A stretch of 64,000 bases of DNA from Oceanobacillus sojae. Lineage in GTDB: Bacteria; Bacillota; Bacilli; Bacillales; Amphibacillaceae. This document shows, piece by piece, positions 54,575 to 63,488 of the stretch (position 1 is the stretch's first letter; each line of letters opens with the position of its first letter). Both the position numbers and the translations under genes were made by a program. A model generated the notes under the pieces. That model had not been told where the DNA came from, did no database searches, and was given only the letters and a program-made list of their open reading frames with translations. The stretch lies in assembly GCF_900162665.1 (NCBI RefSeq), contig NZ_LT727813.1:68961-132960 (forward strand), read 5' to 3'.

Positions 54575-55078
54575 TTAAATTTTTAAAACCATTAAATCTT
54601 CGTCAAAATACTTCCCGTTATCTTTTAAAGCATTCTTTTCTACTCCGTAATTTTGGAATCCTATGGATCTGTATAGATTCTTCGCAGGCTCATTATTGGA
54701 TATCACTGTTAAATTAATTTGTTCCAAGCCGATGCAATCTTTTGCCTTTTTTAACAGTTCAAGCAAGAGCAACTTCCCTAATCCTTGTCCTCGCATTTCT
54801 GGCTTCACAAACATTCCGAAAACATTCCCTTTGTGAGCAGTTTTAAGACTACTTTCACGCACAAAAGTCACAATTCCCACTAATAAATTTCTATCCTCAA
54901 AAGCACCCAAGACAAATTTGTTATCGTTTAGTTTTAATCGTTCTGCTACAGTTTCAAGAGTGAACTTAGCCTCTCTCTCATAAGTTGAGCCAAATGCTTC
55001 AGGGTTGATTTTTAATGCACTTAAACGTAATTCTTGGTATAATTGAGCATCAGACTCATTTAAAATTCGAATAGTCAT
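54575..55078 (-). CDS. GNAT family N-acetyltransferase
   Basis: This protein of about 167 aa starts MTIRILNESDAQLYQELRLS; this start is supported by GAGGAG seven bases upstream. Motif A reads VFGMFVKPEMRGQGLGKLLL near residue 88, and motif B NNEPAKNLYRSIGFQNYGVE near 135. It uses acetyl-CoA as donor. The acceptor is unknown. Confidence 0.88.
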   Translation of the reverse strand: MTIRILNESDAQLYQELRLSALKINPEAFGSTYEREAKFTLETVAERLKLNDNKFVLGAFEDRNLLVGIVTFVRESSLKTAHKGNVFGMFVKPEMRGQGLGKLLLLELLKKAKDCIGLEQINLTVISNNEPAKNLYRSIGFQNYGVEKNALKDNGKYFDEDLMVLKI

Positions 55079-55330
55079 TAGCTTCTCCTCATTTCTTTTT
55101 CTCCACTTAATAATCATATTACTTCTTAAACTGGTATAGATGCTATTTCAAATACTAAAGTGGACCCCAATGTCAAGACAATACTTTTTTAAATAATAAG
55201 GTAGGTTAATAGATTGTGTCTTTACCTTTTCACGGTTAAAGCGAGTACTTGCCTCACTGAAAATGGGAACCACTTTTTCGATGTTAGAGCCAGCCTCAGC
55301 GACAGCTGCTTGCCGTTGACCGCCGCGCCC

Positions 55331-55386
55331 GATTCTTAGCAGGCGATATAAGGGGGGCGGGGCCCCGCCAGCGAATGCTTAGAATC
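55331..55386. repeat. GC-rich palindrome element
   Basis: GATTCTTAGCA (55331-55341) and TGCTTAGAATC (55376-55386) bracket the perfect 14-bp palindrome GGCGGGGCCCCGCC (55356-55369). Surrounding bases 55240-55330 are unusually GC-rich for this genome. The 55079-55510 gap holds no supported gene. It could be an IS end, replication-related relic or structured RNA. Confidence 0.55.
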
Positions 55387-55510
55387 GATTTGTCCGTGTT
55401 ACAATTTAAAGCAGAATCAGCCCCTTCAGGCTATTTTTTGGGTATCCTGCGTGGGCTCAATGAACACGGGCAAAAGCAAGGTCAATGGTGGTGGACAACC
55501 GGCAATCCAC

Positions 55511-55790
55511 CTACCCGAAATAAATAGATGCTGGTGTTTTATAGTTTAATGACTGATGGGGACGTTCGTGATTGTAAAAATCTATATAGTCCCTTATATT
55601 TTTCCTTGTTTCCCTTGGAGTCTCGTATTCTTTTAAGCAAACCTCCTCGTACTTTATGTTTCGCCAAAAACGTTTGATAATAATATTATCTAGTGCACGC
55701 CCCTTTCCATCCATGCTGATTTGAATATTCTTTTCATTTAACCAATATTTTAGACTAGTAAAATGGCTTATTTTAATGTTTTTGTGCCAT
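55511..55790 (-). pseudogene. IS3-family transposase (OrfB) 3' fragment
   Basis: The minus frame reads SHFTSLKYWLNEKNIQISMD, GKGRALDNIIIKRFW and IDFYNHERPHQSLNYKTPAS. This is the last third of the rve integrase core. The catalytic Glu expected in DNxxIERFW reads Lys, and the two Asp motifs are absent. It abuts the 3' end of an ABC permease gene. Confidence 0.85.
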
Positions 55791-56984
55791 TTGAATAACA
55801 TCTTTAAATTTCACTTTTCCGCTGTAATTCATGACGCCGTTCACGTAAATTCTACTTGCCAAGTGGTTAATGATTGCAATGCTAGCTAGAAGAATGACGA
55901 TGGTAATGCCCATCTCCGCATAGCCCGCTTCGCCGGATACGATTCTTGAAAATGTCACAATCGGTGATGTAATTGGGATATAGGAGCTAACAACAACAAG
56001 TGTTGATACAGAGTTAAAGATGGAGCTTATTCCGATAAAAAAAGCAACCATGATGCACATAATAATCGGGAAAGAAACTGAACTTAAGTCTTCCGTTCGG
56101 CTTACGACAGCACCGACTGCTGCATATCCAATCGCATATAATAGATAGCCGAGAATAAAATAAATGATAAAGGAAGCAACCACGATTCCGGTTAAATTGC
56201 TTAGATCAATATCAAAGCCGAAAAATGAAAATTGTTTCCCATCAATCCAACCTAAGGAGTAACTTGCAAGAAAGCCTAGAAGCATGATAACAATTTGCAC
56301 TAGTCCCGTGACTAACTGTACAAGAATTTTTCCATACATCATATAGATTGGCTTTACTTTCGGTATCATGATTTCCATAACACGTGATGCCTTTTCGGCA
56401 GTAATGGTATTTGCAATCATTTGACCTTGACCGAGGATTAACAAATACATTAGGATAACAAAAATATAAACGATCCCCACTGTTCCAGTCGTATCTTTTA
56501 ATGCTTTGTTTTCTACTGAAACGGGTGTTACCAGTTTAGCCGCAACCTCCGGGTTAACGTTCGAATCCGCAATTGTTTTATTGATCCCTACTTGTTGGAT
56601 TTTTTGAGTTAGGATGGACACTAGCTCTTGATCAGCAAAAGATTTATACGTGTACGTCAATGCGGGTAAACCGTTCTTTTCTTTCATTTCGATAATGCCA
56701 TCGAGCTCCCCGTCTCTAACTTGTTTCTTTAATTGCGCCATATCGCCTTCTTCTTGTAAAAACAGTTTTACCGAGTTCAGGCCTTTATTTAGCTGATCGA
56801 TATTTGTTTTGTAGGACGTTGGATTAATGAATGCGACTTCATCCTTTGACCCGTTCGACGAAAAATGACTAAAGCCAAAAATCCCAAGTACAATTACAAT
56901 TGTAATTAGATTACCGAAGATAAATGACTTCGAAGTCAATCCGTCTTTCAAATGAAACTTAAAAACGGTCATAAATTTCCCCAT
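55773..56984 (-). CDS. ABC-2 permease (NatB-like Na+/drug export type)
   Basis: This 403-aa protein has an N-terminal helix (SFIFGNLITIVIVLGIFGFS), a large extracytoplasmic part (residues 45-170) and five C-terminal helices, a layout typical of NatB/YhfN-like ABC-2 permeases. The adjacent IS3 fragment begins within its last codons, so the extreme C-terminus might be altered. It follows its ATPase gene by 1 bp. Confidence 0.85.
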   Translation of the reverse strand: MGKFMTVFKFHLKDGLTSKSFIFGNLITIVIVLGIFGFSHFSSNGSKDEVAFINPTSYKTNIDQLNKGLNSVKLFLQEEGDMAQLKKQVRDGELDGIIEMKEKNGLPALTYTYKSFADQELVSILTQKIQQVGINKTIADSNVNPEVAAKLVTPVSVENKALKDTTGTVGIVYIFVILMYLLILGQGQMIANTITAEKASRVMEIMIPKVKPIYMMYGKILVQLVTGLVQIVIMLLGFLASYSLGWIDGKQFSFFGFDIDLSNLTGIVVASFIIYFILGYLLYAIGYAAVGAVVSRTEDLSSVSFPIIMCIMVAFFIGISSIFNSVSTLVVVSSYIPITSPIVTFSRIVSGEAGYAEMGITIVILLASIAIINHLASRIYVNGVMNYSGKVKFKDVIQMAQKH

Positions 56985-56985
56985 A

Positions 56986-57870
56986 TTATCCTACCTTTTC
57001 AATAAAGATTTCATTTAATGTCGGCTCTAGCATCCTGAAATTGCGAATGGGGATCGAGCGTTCCTCGAATCGGTTGAGAAGTTGAATCGCTTCTTTATCA
57101 TCCGTCACTTTCACGACGATGTCCGCTTGTTCTTTTTCAAAAGATATTTTCCAATCATGAAGTGCAGCTTCAACAGCTTCACTGTTCGAAATCGTTAAAT
57201 TAGGGAAGCCGTAATCTTGTTTAATTTGATCCAATCTCCCTTTAACGATCGCTTCTCCTTTTTTCATTAAACAAATATGCTCGCAAAAGCTTTCAACTTG
57301 CTCCATTCGATGACTCGACAGAATGACGGTTTTTCCTGCTTTTATTTGCTCTTCAATAATCAAGGATAACAGATTGGCATTTACTGGATCTAAGCCACTG
57401 AATGGTTCGTCTAAAATAATCAATTCCGGATCGTGTAACAATGTTGCAATTAATTGAATTTTTTGCTGGTTTCCTTTTGATAATTCATTTGCTTTTTTTG
57501 TTTTATATTCGGTTATTTCAAGTTTTTCAAGCCAATGATCAATTGCCTCATCAACTTGTTTGCGGCTCATACCTTCAAGCTCACCAAAATAACGAAGTTG
57601 TGTGACAATCTTCGTTTTCGGATAAAGTCCCCTTTCTTCAGGAAGATAGCCGATTGAGACATTTGCCTGATCAAGCCTTTTTCCTTCCCACGTCATTTCC
57701 CCTCGATCCGGTGATAATAAGCATAGCAACATTTTAATTGTAGTTGTCTTGCCCGCTCCGTTTCTTCCAAGAAGTCCAAGTACCTCCCCCTTTTTCAAAG
57801 AGAAGCTAAGATTTTTAACAGCTATCGTTTCCCCAAATGACTTACTTAATTGGTAAATTTCTAACCCCAT
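56986..57870 (-). CDS. ABC transporter ATP-binding protein (NatA-like)
   Basis: This protein of about 294 aa begins MGLEIYQLSKSFGETIAVKN, chosen because AGAGGTG lies just upstream. Walker A GRNGAGKTTTIK lies near residue 35, signature ELSKGNQQKIQLIATLL near 130 with the K-N variant, Walker B ELIILDEPFSGLDP near 152 and H-loop SSHRM. A DUF4162-like C-terminal tail follows. It forms an exporter with the downstream permease. A TetR gene and a hydrolase gene lie upstream. Confidence 0.9.
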   Translation of the reverse strand: MGLEIYQLSKSFGETIAVKNLSFSLKKGEVLGLLGRNGAGKTTTIKMLLCLLSPDRGEMTWEGKRLDQANVSIGYLPEERGLYPKTKIVTQLRYFGELEGMSRKQVDEAIDHWLEKLEITEYKTKKANELSKGNQQKIQLIATLLHDPELIILDEPFSGLDPVNANLLSLIIEEQIKAGKTVILSSHRMEQVESFCEHICLMKKGEAIVKGRLDQIKQDYGFPNLTISNSEAVEAALHDWKISFEKEQADIVVKVTDDKEAIQLLNRFEERSIPIRNFRMLEPTLNEIFIEKVG

Positions 57871-57949
57871 ACATTGCACCTCTATTCTATTAATATTTTT
57901 TCTGATAATAAAAAGCTGCTTTCACAACTTCTCATGCATCACATTTTCG

Positions 57950-58175
57950 TCATGAGTTCTGCTGAGCGATCTGAATAAAATTGCCGCATGTATCGTCGAA
58001 GACAGCTATTGTAACTTCCCCCATTTCTGGCGGTTCCATGGTAAACTTCACTCTAAGTTTCACTAATCGTTCGTTCTCTTTTTGAACATCTTGAACTCCA
58101 AATATCGTTGCTGGAATGCCTTCAGCATACATCTTCTTTTGATACTCTTTCGCAGCTGAATAATAAATTGCAATG
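57950..58175 (-). pseudogene. Glyoxalase/VOC family 3' remnant
   Basis: The minus strand reads SAAKEYQKKMYAEGIPATIF and on through KFTMEPPEMGEVTIAVFDDT then CGNFIQIAQQ. This is the second half of a VOC-fold protein. The first half is missing or unreadable and frames shift near 58140. Confidence 0.75.
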
Positions 58176-58231
58176 CGGATTTCATACTTTTGGAGAGTTT
58201 GATTACATGTTTGTTTTCATGTAAATTAAAA

Positions 58232-58828
58232 TCAGTTAACAGTTCTTTTGCAAAATTCATGAATAATTTGTGCTTTTATCTCTTCAATGGGAAACTTCTG
58301 CGGATAGGTAGATATCATCAGCATGCTGCCTTGAAGCACGGACGAAAAATATAGCGACCGTTTCCTCGGCTCATTTGTTCCCATTCTTTCAAATATTTCA
58401 CATTGAAACTCGAATTGCCTGGCATTTTCTTCAATAATGAGATAACTGTATTTTATCAACTCTTCATCAGCTTCTGGCTGAGTTTGCAAATGAAGATAGA
58501 ACCGATGAACTTCCGGATTTTGATAAATGTTATCAATGGCGCCATTGACTATATATTCAAGCTGTTCACTAGCAGTCTCTAAAGTGGTTGCTTCTTCCAT
58601 GACTTCAACCACTTCTCTGATTCTTGTCTCTACCATTTCAGCAAGCAGCTCTTCTTTTCCTTTGTAATAGTTATAGAGCAAACCTTTCGAAATCTCCCCT
58701 TGTTTAGCTATATCGCTTATAGAAGTAGCGTAATATCCCTGTTTCATAAATAACTCCATAGCTGCAGCTCTAATTTTTTCTTTGGATGCTTGGCGAATAC
58801 GATTATTCTCTTCTGGTGTACGTGGCAT
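58232..58828 (-). CDS. TetR family transcriptional regulator
   Basis: This 198-aa protein has an N-terminal HTH (residues 14-60; AAMELFMKQGYYATSISDIAKQGEISKGLLYNYYKGKEELL) and a TetR_C helical domain. It follows the alpha/beta hydrolase gene by 7 bp, so the two are co-transcribed. It may control the hydrolase and/or the ABC exporter downstream. Confidence 0.9.
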   Translation of the reverse strand: MPRTPEENNRIRQASKEKIRAAAMELFMKQGYYATSISDIAKQGEISKGLLYNYYKGKEELLAEMVETRIREVVEVMEEATTLETASEQLEYIVNGAIDNIYQNPEVHRFYLHLQTQPEADEELIKYSYLIIEENARQFEFQCEIFERMGTNEPRKRSLYFSSVLQGSMLMISTYPQKFPIEEIKAQIIHEFCKRTVN

Positions 58829-58835
58829 TTTAACT

Positions 58836-59585
58836 TCATTCCTCCATAAAAGCAGTGATTGCCTGATTTAACTCTTCAGAATGTGTCAGAGTCAAGATAT
58901 GATCAGCATTTGGTATTTCAATAAAATTGATATTTGGAATTTTTCTAAAGTGTTCACGAGCAAGAAAATTTTCAGGTAAATCCTTTTCGCCAATAATAAA
59001 TAATGTTTTGGCAGTCAACTCTTCTAATCGGTCGATGGCAGGAGGATTGGGCCATATCATTTCAAAAGCAGGTCCACCCAACACTCGTTGAAACTGATCT
59101 TGAAGCATTTGCGTGGCAAGACTTCTTTGCGGACTATGGATAACGACTTGATACATTGGAGAATGCAGCATCAAATCTACCATCTTCTCCACATCCGGGG
59201 CAGCCCCCATCACCTTTTGCATTATTTGCTCATATTCTGTGTAACCTTGAAATCCTGATAAAGCAGGAGCAATTAAAACAAGATTTGTGACTTTTTCCGG
59301 ATAAGTTAAAGCGAATTCAGTTGCAATTTGCCCACCAATGGAATGACCGATGATGGTTGGCTTATCAAGCTCAAGCTCATCTATAAAAAACCGCATATCT
59401 TCCACATAGTTAACTTGGTCTTTCGGAGTTGGTGATTGACCAACACCTCGACCATCAACAGAAATTACTTGATAATGTTTAGCCAGTAAAGGTGCCAAGT
59501 AATTCCATTCCCGCAAATCAGTACCTCCGCCATGGATCATAACAACTGGAAGTCCAGTACCATTAATCTCATAGTACAAATCCAT
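58836..59585 (-). CDS. Alpha/beta hydrolase
   Basis: This 249-aa hydrolase has an oxyanion-region HGGGTD near residue 18, nucleophile elbow GHSIGGQ (Ser near 82), Asp in LFIIGEKDLPE near 198 and His in NADHILTL near 228. Esterase or peroxidase-like hydrolase activity is likely; the substrate is unknown. It is the first gene of an operon with tetR. The start has an GGGGGGA site. Confidence 0.9.
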   Translation of the reverse strand: MDLYYEINGTGLPVVMIHGGGTDLREWNYLAPLLAKHYQVISVDGRGVGQSPTPKDQVNYVEDMRFFIDELELDKPTIIGHSIGGQIATEFALTYPEKVTNLVLIAPALSGFQGYTEYEQIMQKVMGAAPDVEKMVDLMLHSPMYQVVIHSPQRSLATQMLQDQFQRVLGGPAFEMIWPNPPAIDRLEELTAKTLFIIGEKDLPENFLAREHFRKIPNINFIEIPNADHILTLTHSEELNQAITAFMEE

Positions 59586-59675
59586 TAAAATCCCCCCATA
59601 AAATTCAAGTTTATTAACATTTTATCTTTGAATGAACATTTAGTCAATAGAAAAAACTATTTACTTTCAAGATAA

Positions 59676-60140
59676 TTGGCTATCTACACTAAGGATTGGT
59701 ACGGTGAAAACGATCATACTGATTGGATTGTAAAACATGGATACAGGACACTTCTTAAAAAGGGCAACAGAGATGTATTGGGCACCTTTGGGTTTGCAAA
59801 TCCCGATTATGTGAATGTTAACGACTTTGCGCTGGGTGCTACGTCCATTTCCATTGGGGAGAATTTGGCCTTTTCCTGTAAGATTGAAGCAAAAAAAAGC
59901 AACCAAGGTACGGCTCGAATATAGCATTGATTATGTGAAAGCAAATGGTAAGCGAAACTGTAAAATATTCCAAATATCCGAGCTTTTTTAAAGAAAAACG
60001 AGAGGAAGGCTTATACAAAAATCCATTCCTTTGCAAATCTAAGTACAAGAAAGCATTACACCGGCCTCCATCCGGTTACGCTTATTGTGAATGTCACCGA
60101 GCAAAGTACGCTGAATTTTGAAGTATTAACTGCTAAATAG
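59676..60140 (+). pseudogene. DNA alkylation repair-like protein 3' remnant
   Basis: Frameshifted pieces read LLKKGNRDVLGTFGFANPDY, VNVNDFALGATSISIGENLA, YSIDYVKANGKR and STRKHYTGLHPVTLIV to a stop near 60140. Together they resemble the C-terminal beta domain found after the HEAT-like repeats of AlkD-type proteins. At least three frame changes occur. The N-terminal glycosylase part is absent. Confidence 0.55.
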
Positions 60141-60180
60141 TATACTCTACCAGCAGGCTGTTGAGGCTGCTTTCTTTAGG

Positions 60181-60239
60181 CTACAAATTTCGCGGTGTAG
60201 ACAAACTCATTTATGACTGTCATAAGCTCAATATTAAAG
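60181..60239 (-). pseudogene. Remnant interrupted by IS21 copy 2 (3' side)
   Basis: The minus strand reads IELMTVINEFVYTAKFVA and a stop. It continues in frame with the part at 62684-62790 once the IS and one 8-bp duplicate are removed. No family is assigned. Confidence 0.4.
60232..60239. repeat. 8-bp target duplication of IS21 copy 2 (TATTAAAG)
   Basis: TATTAAAG at 60232-60239 recurs at 62676-62683, directly outside both IS ends. Confidence 0.95.
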
Positions 60240-60304
60240 TGTATTTGGCAAGTAAAAAATGTATGAAATGGCATTTAAAAATGCATGCCACTTGTCGCCT
60301 CCAA

Positions 60305-61027
60305 TTATTGCTGTATTAATGATTCTTTATAACGAAAACTCTCACCGTTAAAAAGTAGTAAATGTGAATGATGAATAAGTCGATCAATCACAGCCTCTGT
60401 TAATATTGGATCCCCAAAAACATGATTCCATTGTCCAAATTGAAGGTTGGTAGTAATCACCAAGCTTTTGTTTTCATAACACATAGATATCACCTGAAAC
60501 AATAACTCTGCACCTTCTTTGTGAAGAGGAATATAGCCTAGTTCATCTAATATAAGTAAATCCAGTCTTTCAAGCTGTTTAATCAGCCTGGGGAGGGAAC
60601 CATTTTGGTTCGCCTCTATTAATTTATTTGCTAAAGATGCCAACGTAAAGAACTTCACTTTGGTGCCATACCTATGTATGGCATTTAAGCTAATTAATGT
60701 TGCCAAATAAGTTTTCCCTGTGCCGACTCCACCATATAAAATCAGATTTTCCTTTTCATGAATAAATTCCCCTTGGAGGATCTTATCACGATCAATCCCT
60801 TGAGGGATTTGAATATGTTCCCATTGAAAAGGTTGGTCGCCTGTCTTTGGTAATTGTGCTTGCTTTAGTAATAAGTTCACTTTTCTTTCCTCTCTATTTT
60901 CAACCTCCCTTTCAAATAATTGAAGAAGATAGTCATAATTATTTTCAGCTTTAATTTCATGGTAATGCTCTCTTATCCAACTTAACTTCAAGCGTTTGGC
61001 ATGTGCTTCAATTTGCTCTTTCATCAA
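60305..61027 (-). CDS. istB: IS21 helper ATPase IstB (copy 2)
   Basis: This 240-aa protein is identical to copy 1, with Walker A GGVGTGKTYLA and Walker B LLILDELGYIP. It overlaps istA by 4 bp. Confidence 0.95.
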   Translation of the reverse strand: MMKEQIEAHAKRLKLSWIREHYHEIKAENNYDYLLQLFEREVENREERKVNLLLKQAQLPKTGDQPFQWEHIQIPQGIDRDKILQGEFIHEKENLILYGGVGTGKTYLATLISLNAIHRYGTKVKFFTLASLANKLIEANQNGSLPRLIKQLERLDLLILDELGYIPLHKEGAELLFQVISMCYENKSLVITTNLQFGQWNHVFGDPILTEAVIDRLIHHSHLLLFNGESFRYKESLIQQ

Positions 61028-62523
61028 GATACACCTCCGCTTTGAAGTAAAGAATCATAATGAGAAAGCCCTCTGGTTGCCGCAGGCATAGTTGGTAGAT
61101 TAATAGCTGGACTTATCTCCTTATATGTATTGCTTTGATTTATTACAGTGTAAAAACAATGCTTGATTTGATCCGTACTTGGATGGCCATGAGATGAAGC
61201 CATCGTAAGAGCTTCATTGAGTAATGAAAAATCATCATTCTTTAAAAGTTCTCCTAATAGGCGTAAAGCATTTTTTTGTTCTTCTTCTGTACAGTTCTTT
61301 AAATAGTCCGTCCAAATAGATGGAAACTGGTTGTAAATACTTGAATATTTTATAGCTCTTGGTCGTTTGGACAATAAATCTAGATAAGGCTGCCAAATCA
61401 TAGATTTCCGCCTTACACCATAGAGTCTGGTGTGTTTGGCAATCACTTCGTTATCTTCGTTCAAAATGGCAATTTCGTTATAAGTAATACGGACTCTAAT
61501 TTTTTGTTGCGCAAACCTTGGAGATGTCGAATATTGTTTTGTATCTACATTGACGATTCCATATTTGTCTGATTTCAATTCCTCATATCGAGCACATTCA
61601 AATCCCTTTTCAGGCAACATAAGAAAGCTATTTAAATCCTCTTCAAACAATTTTGACTGAAGGATCTTTTTATCGTAATGTAGTCGATCACGATCTTTTT
61701 CTGCCATTTCCCATAATGTTTCATTGAAATGATCAACGTTTATAATCCTATTTTCCGGTAATAAAAAGTTGTTTCTTACATATTTCACCATGGCTTCTAC
61801 ATGGCCTTTTTCATTGCCTTTACCTGGATTACAAAACTCATACTGAAAACCAAAGTGTAATACAAAGCGTTCAAATGTATCTGTTAATTCACGTTCCCCT
61901 TTAGAAAATATTTTGTTCACTGCAGGGGATAAATTATCAAATCGTATCGTCTTCGGAACCCCGCCCATATGTTGAAACATCCGTTGTAAACCTTCCAATA
62001 AGCATTCTGTATTTTCCGAAGGAAAAACTTGAAAATAAAAGCTATTACTATACGGAAACGACATCACTAAGTACGGTAAATCGATCGTTTCTGAATCATA
62101 GTTAAATGGCCCAGTTCCAAAGTCAACTTGAGCTGTACCTGGTATAGATTCAAGAGGTAAGGCTGCTTCTGTCATCGATTCCTTTAATTCCTTTTTTCTT
62201 TTGGATACATAATCGCGTACAGTGCGGTCTGACCCTGTAAAGCTATGAAAATCTCTTAATTGCTCATACATTTTTTTAGCTGTTCTCTGATACTTCTTTT
62301 TCTTCTTTAAATCTTCTTTAATCCACTTATCTATAATGGGCTTAACTGGCTCCATTACCCGTGCTTTTCGTTTTTGCTTTTTCTTTCTTTTGAACTCTTC
62401 CTGATTTGCATACTTACTAACTGTACGTGGGTCAACTTCCATTCTCCTTGCCACATCGGCATAGGATTCACCTTTTTGATTTACCTCATGTCTGATATAA
62501 TCAATTTGTGCCACTGCTAACAT
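61024..62523 (-). CDS. istA: IS21 family transposase IstA (copy 2)
   Basis: This 499-aa protein is identical to copy 1, with the DDE motifs QVDFGTGP, RFDNLSPA and GNEKGHVE all present. The upstream hairpin is at 62601-62642. Confidence 0.95.
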   Translation of the reverse strand: MLAVAQIDYIRHEVNQKGESYADVARRMEVDPRTVSKYANQEEFKRKKKQKRKARVMEPVKPIIDKWIKEDLKKKKKYQRTAKKMYEQLRDFHSFTGSDRTVRDYVSKRKKELKESMTEAALPLESIPGTAQVDFGTGPFNYDSETIDLPYLVMSFPYSNSFYFQVFPSENTECLLEGLQRMFQHMGGVPKTIRFDNLSPAVNKIFSKGERELTDTFERFVLHFGFQYEFCNPGKGNEKGHVEAMVKYVRNNFLLPENRIINVDHFNETLWEMAEKDRDRLHYDKKILQSKLFEEDLNSFLMLPEKGFECARYEELKSDKYGIVNVDTKQYSTSPRFAQQKIRVRITYNEIAILNEDNEVIAKHTRLYGVRRKSMIWQPYLDLLSKRPRAIKYSSIYNQFPSIWTDYLKNCTEEEQKNALRLLGELLKNDDFSLLNEALTMASSHGHPSTDQIKHCFYTVINQSNTYKEISPAINLPTMPAATRGLSHYDSLLQSGGVS

Positions 62524-62683
62524 CTCCTAATAACCTCCTGTCGAACGTTGTTGGTCCAACGAGGAGTTTAAAGTTATTTGGAGGAGTTGGCAAGTGGCGT
62601 ATTTAATTTATGTATGCCCTACGGGCCATACATAAATTAAATGCCAATCCCTACATTATTAGTTTGCCATAAACATATTAAAG

Positions 62684-62790
62684 CGGCTAGTCTTTGATTC
62701 CGTCAAGGTGCCCTTACCATTTTCAATATGTACTACTTCTGTCCATGTTACTTCACTTTTTATAAAAATACATAAAAGGCTATAAATCCT
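62684..62790 (-). pseudogene. Remnant interrupted by IS21 copy 2 (5' side)
   Basis: The minus frame reads KSEVTWTEVVHIENGKGTLT then ESKTSRF and joins the piece left of the IS. No start or family is evident. It looks like the C-terminal end of a gene already truncated before the IS arrived. Confidence 0.4.
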
Positions 62791-62816
62791 TGTATAGTAA
62801 GGATTTATAGCCTTTT
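62774..62816. terminator. Strong bidirectional terminator
   Basis: AAAAGGCTATAAATCCTT (62774-62791) pairs perfectly with AAGGATTTATAGCCTTTT (62799-62816). Confidence 0.85.
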
Positions 62817-62843
62817 AAAATAAATTTACATTATTTCCCAATC

Positions 62844-62854
62844 ATTCCCACTCA
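62844..62854. other. Second att-like core (ATTCCCACTCA)
   Basis: The same 11-mer in the same orientation occurs at 41987-41997 beside the integrase. Here it precedes two direct TGTGCCAC repeats (62948 and 62959, 11-bp phase), another arm-site-like pattern, and a terminator. It may be the other end of an island or the att scar of a different element. Confidence 0.45.
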
Positions 62855-62947
62855 GTACTTCGCCAATACAATATAGTGAAAAATCGTTGATATGATAGGA
62901 TTTCGGGAAGTATAAAAAACTATAAAAACATAAAAATTGATATAAAG

Positions 62948-62966
62948 TGTGCCACGACTGTGCCAC
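62948..62966. repeat. Phased TGTGCCAC direct repeats
   Basis: TGTGCCAC at 62948-62955 and 62959-62966 are exactly 11 bp apart, as expected of recombinase arm sites. No integrase gene adjoins them now. Confidence 0.5.
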
Positions 62967-62983
62967 TGATTTTAATAAATCGG

Positions 62984-63016
62984 AAAGCTGGAATGAGAAA
63001 TCATTTCGGCTTTTTA
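62984..63016 (+). terminator. Terminator
   Basis: AAAGCTGGAATGA and TCATTTCGGCTTT pair with one mismatch, followed by a T run. Confidence 0.7.
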
Positions 63017-63101
63017 TTTTATCTTGTTTACTATAAAAACTATTAAGAGTTTCATTTTTATAAATAAACTTTTATAGATACCAAATTTCACAGTACTAGA
63101 A

Positions 63102-63326
63102 TCACTTTTCCAATACCTCCATTAAAGACTTTTCATATTTCTCGGATACTTTTTTCAAATTGACTTTTTCTCTATTTTCATCTCTATAATTTTTATACAT
63201 CTTGAGACTATCTATAATCTGCACACCAAATTCAAGTTGTGTTATATTGTTTTCGCGTATAGGATAGCATGTATTATTTACTATTGCTAATCTTTTTATT
63301 GGGTTTAGATTTAATATATTACTCAA
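63102..63326 (-). CDS. Hypothetical small protein
   Basis: A 74-codon frame beginning MSNILNLNPIKRLAIVNNTC is charged at its C-terminus (ENREKVNLKKVSEKYEKSLM). No family was recognised and no strong ribosome site is seen. It may be a relic of mobile-element cargo. Confidence 0.35.
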   Translation of the reverse strand: MSNILNLNPIKRLAIVNNTCYPIRENNITQLEFGVQIIDSLKMYKNYRDENREKVNLKKVSEKYEKSLMEVLEK

Positions 63327-63488
63327 CTTTCGCAGCTAGAAAGAAGCATTCAATTTAACTAGCCGTAAAGCTTATTACTGTTCAAATATGGTCGTTGACA
63401 TTAGAAATAGGTATAAAAAAACACCTCAACTTTTGGTATAGTGTAATTGACTAGAAAACACTACCAATACAGAAGAGGTGTCTCCTAT

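Larger units (their letters stand above)
60240..62675 (-). mobile_element. Complete IS21-family insertion sequence, copy 2 (2436 bp)
   Basis: This copy has the same length and ends as the copy at 16220-18655, in inverted orientation, with ORF products identical to that copy. The different 8-bp duplication proves an independent transposition. Identity of the two copies suggests recent activity. Confidence 0.95.
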
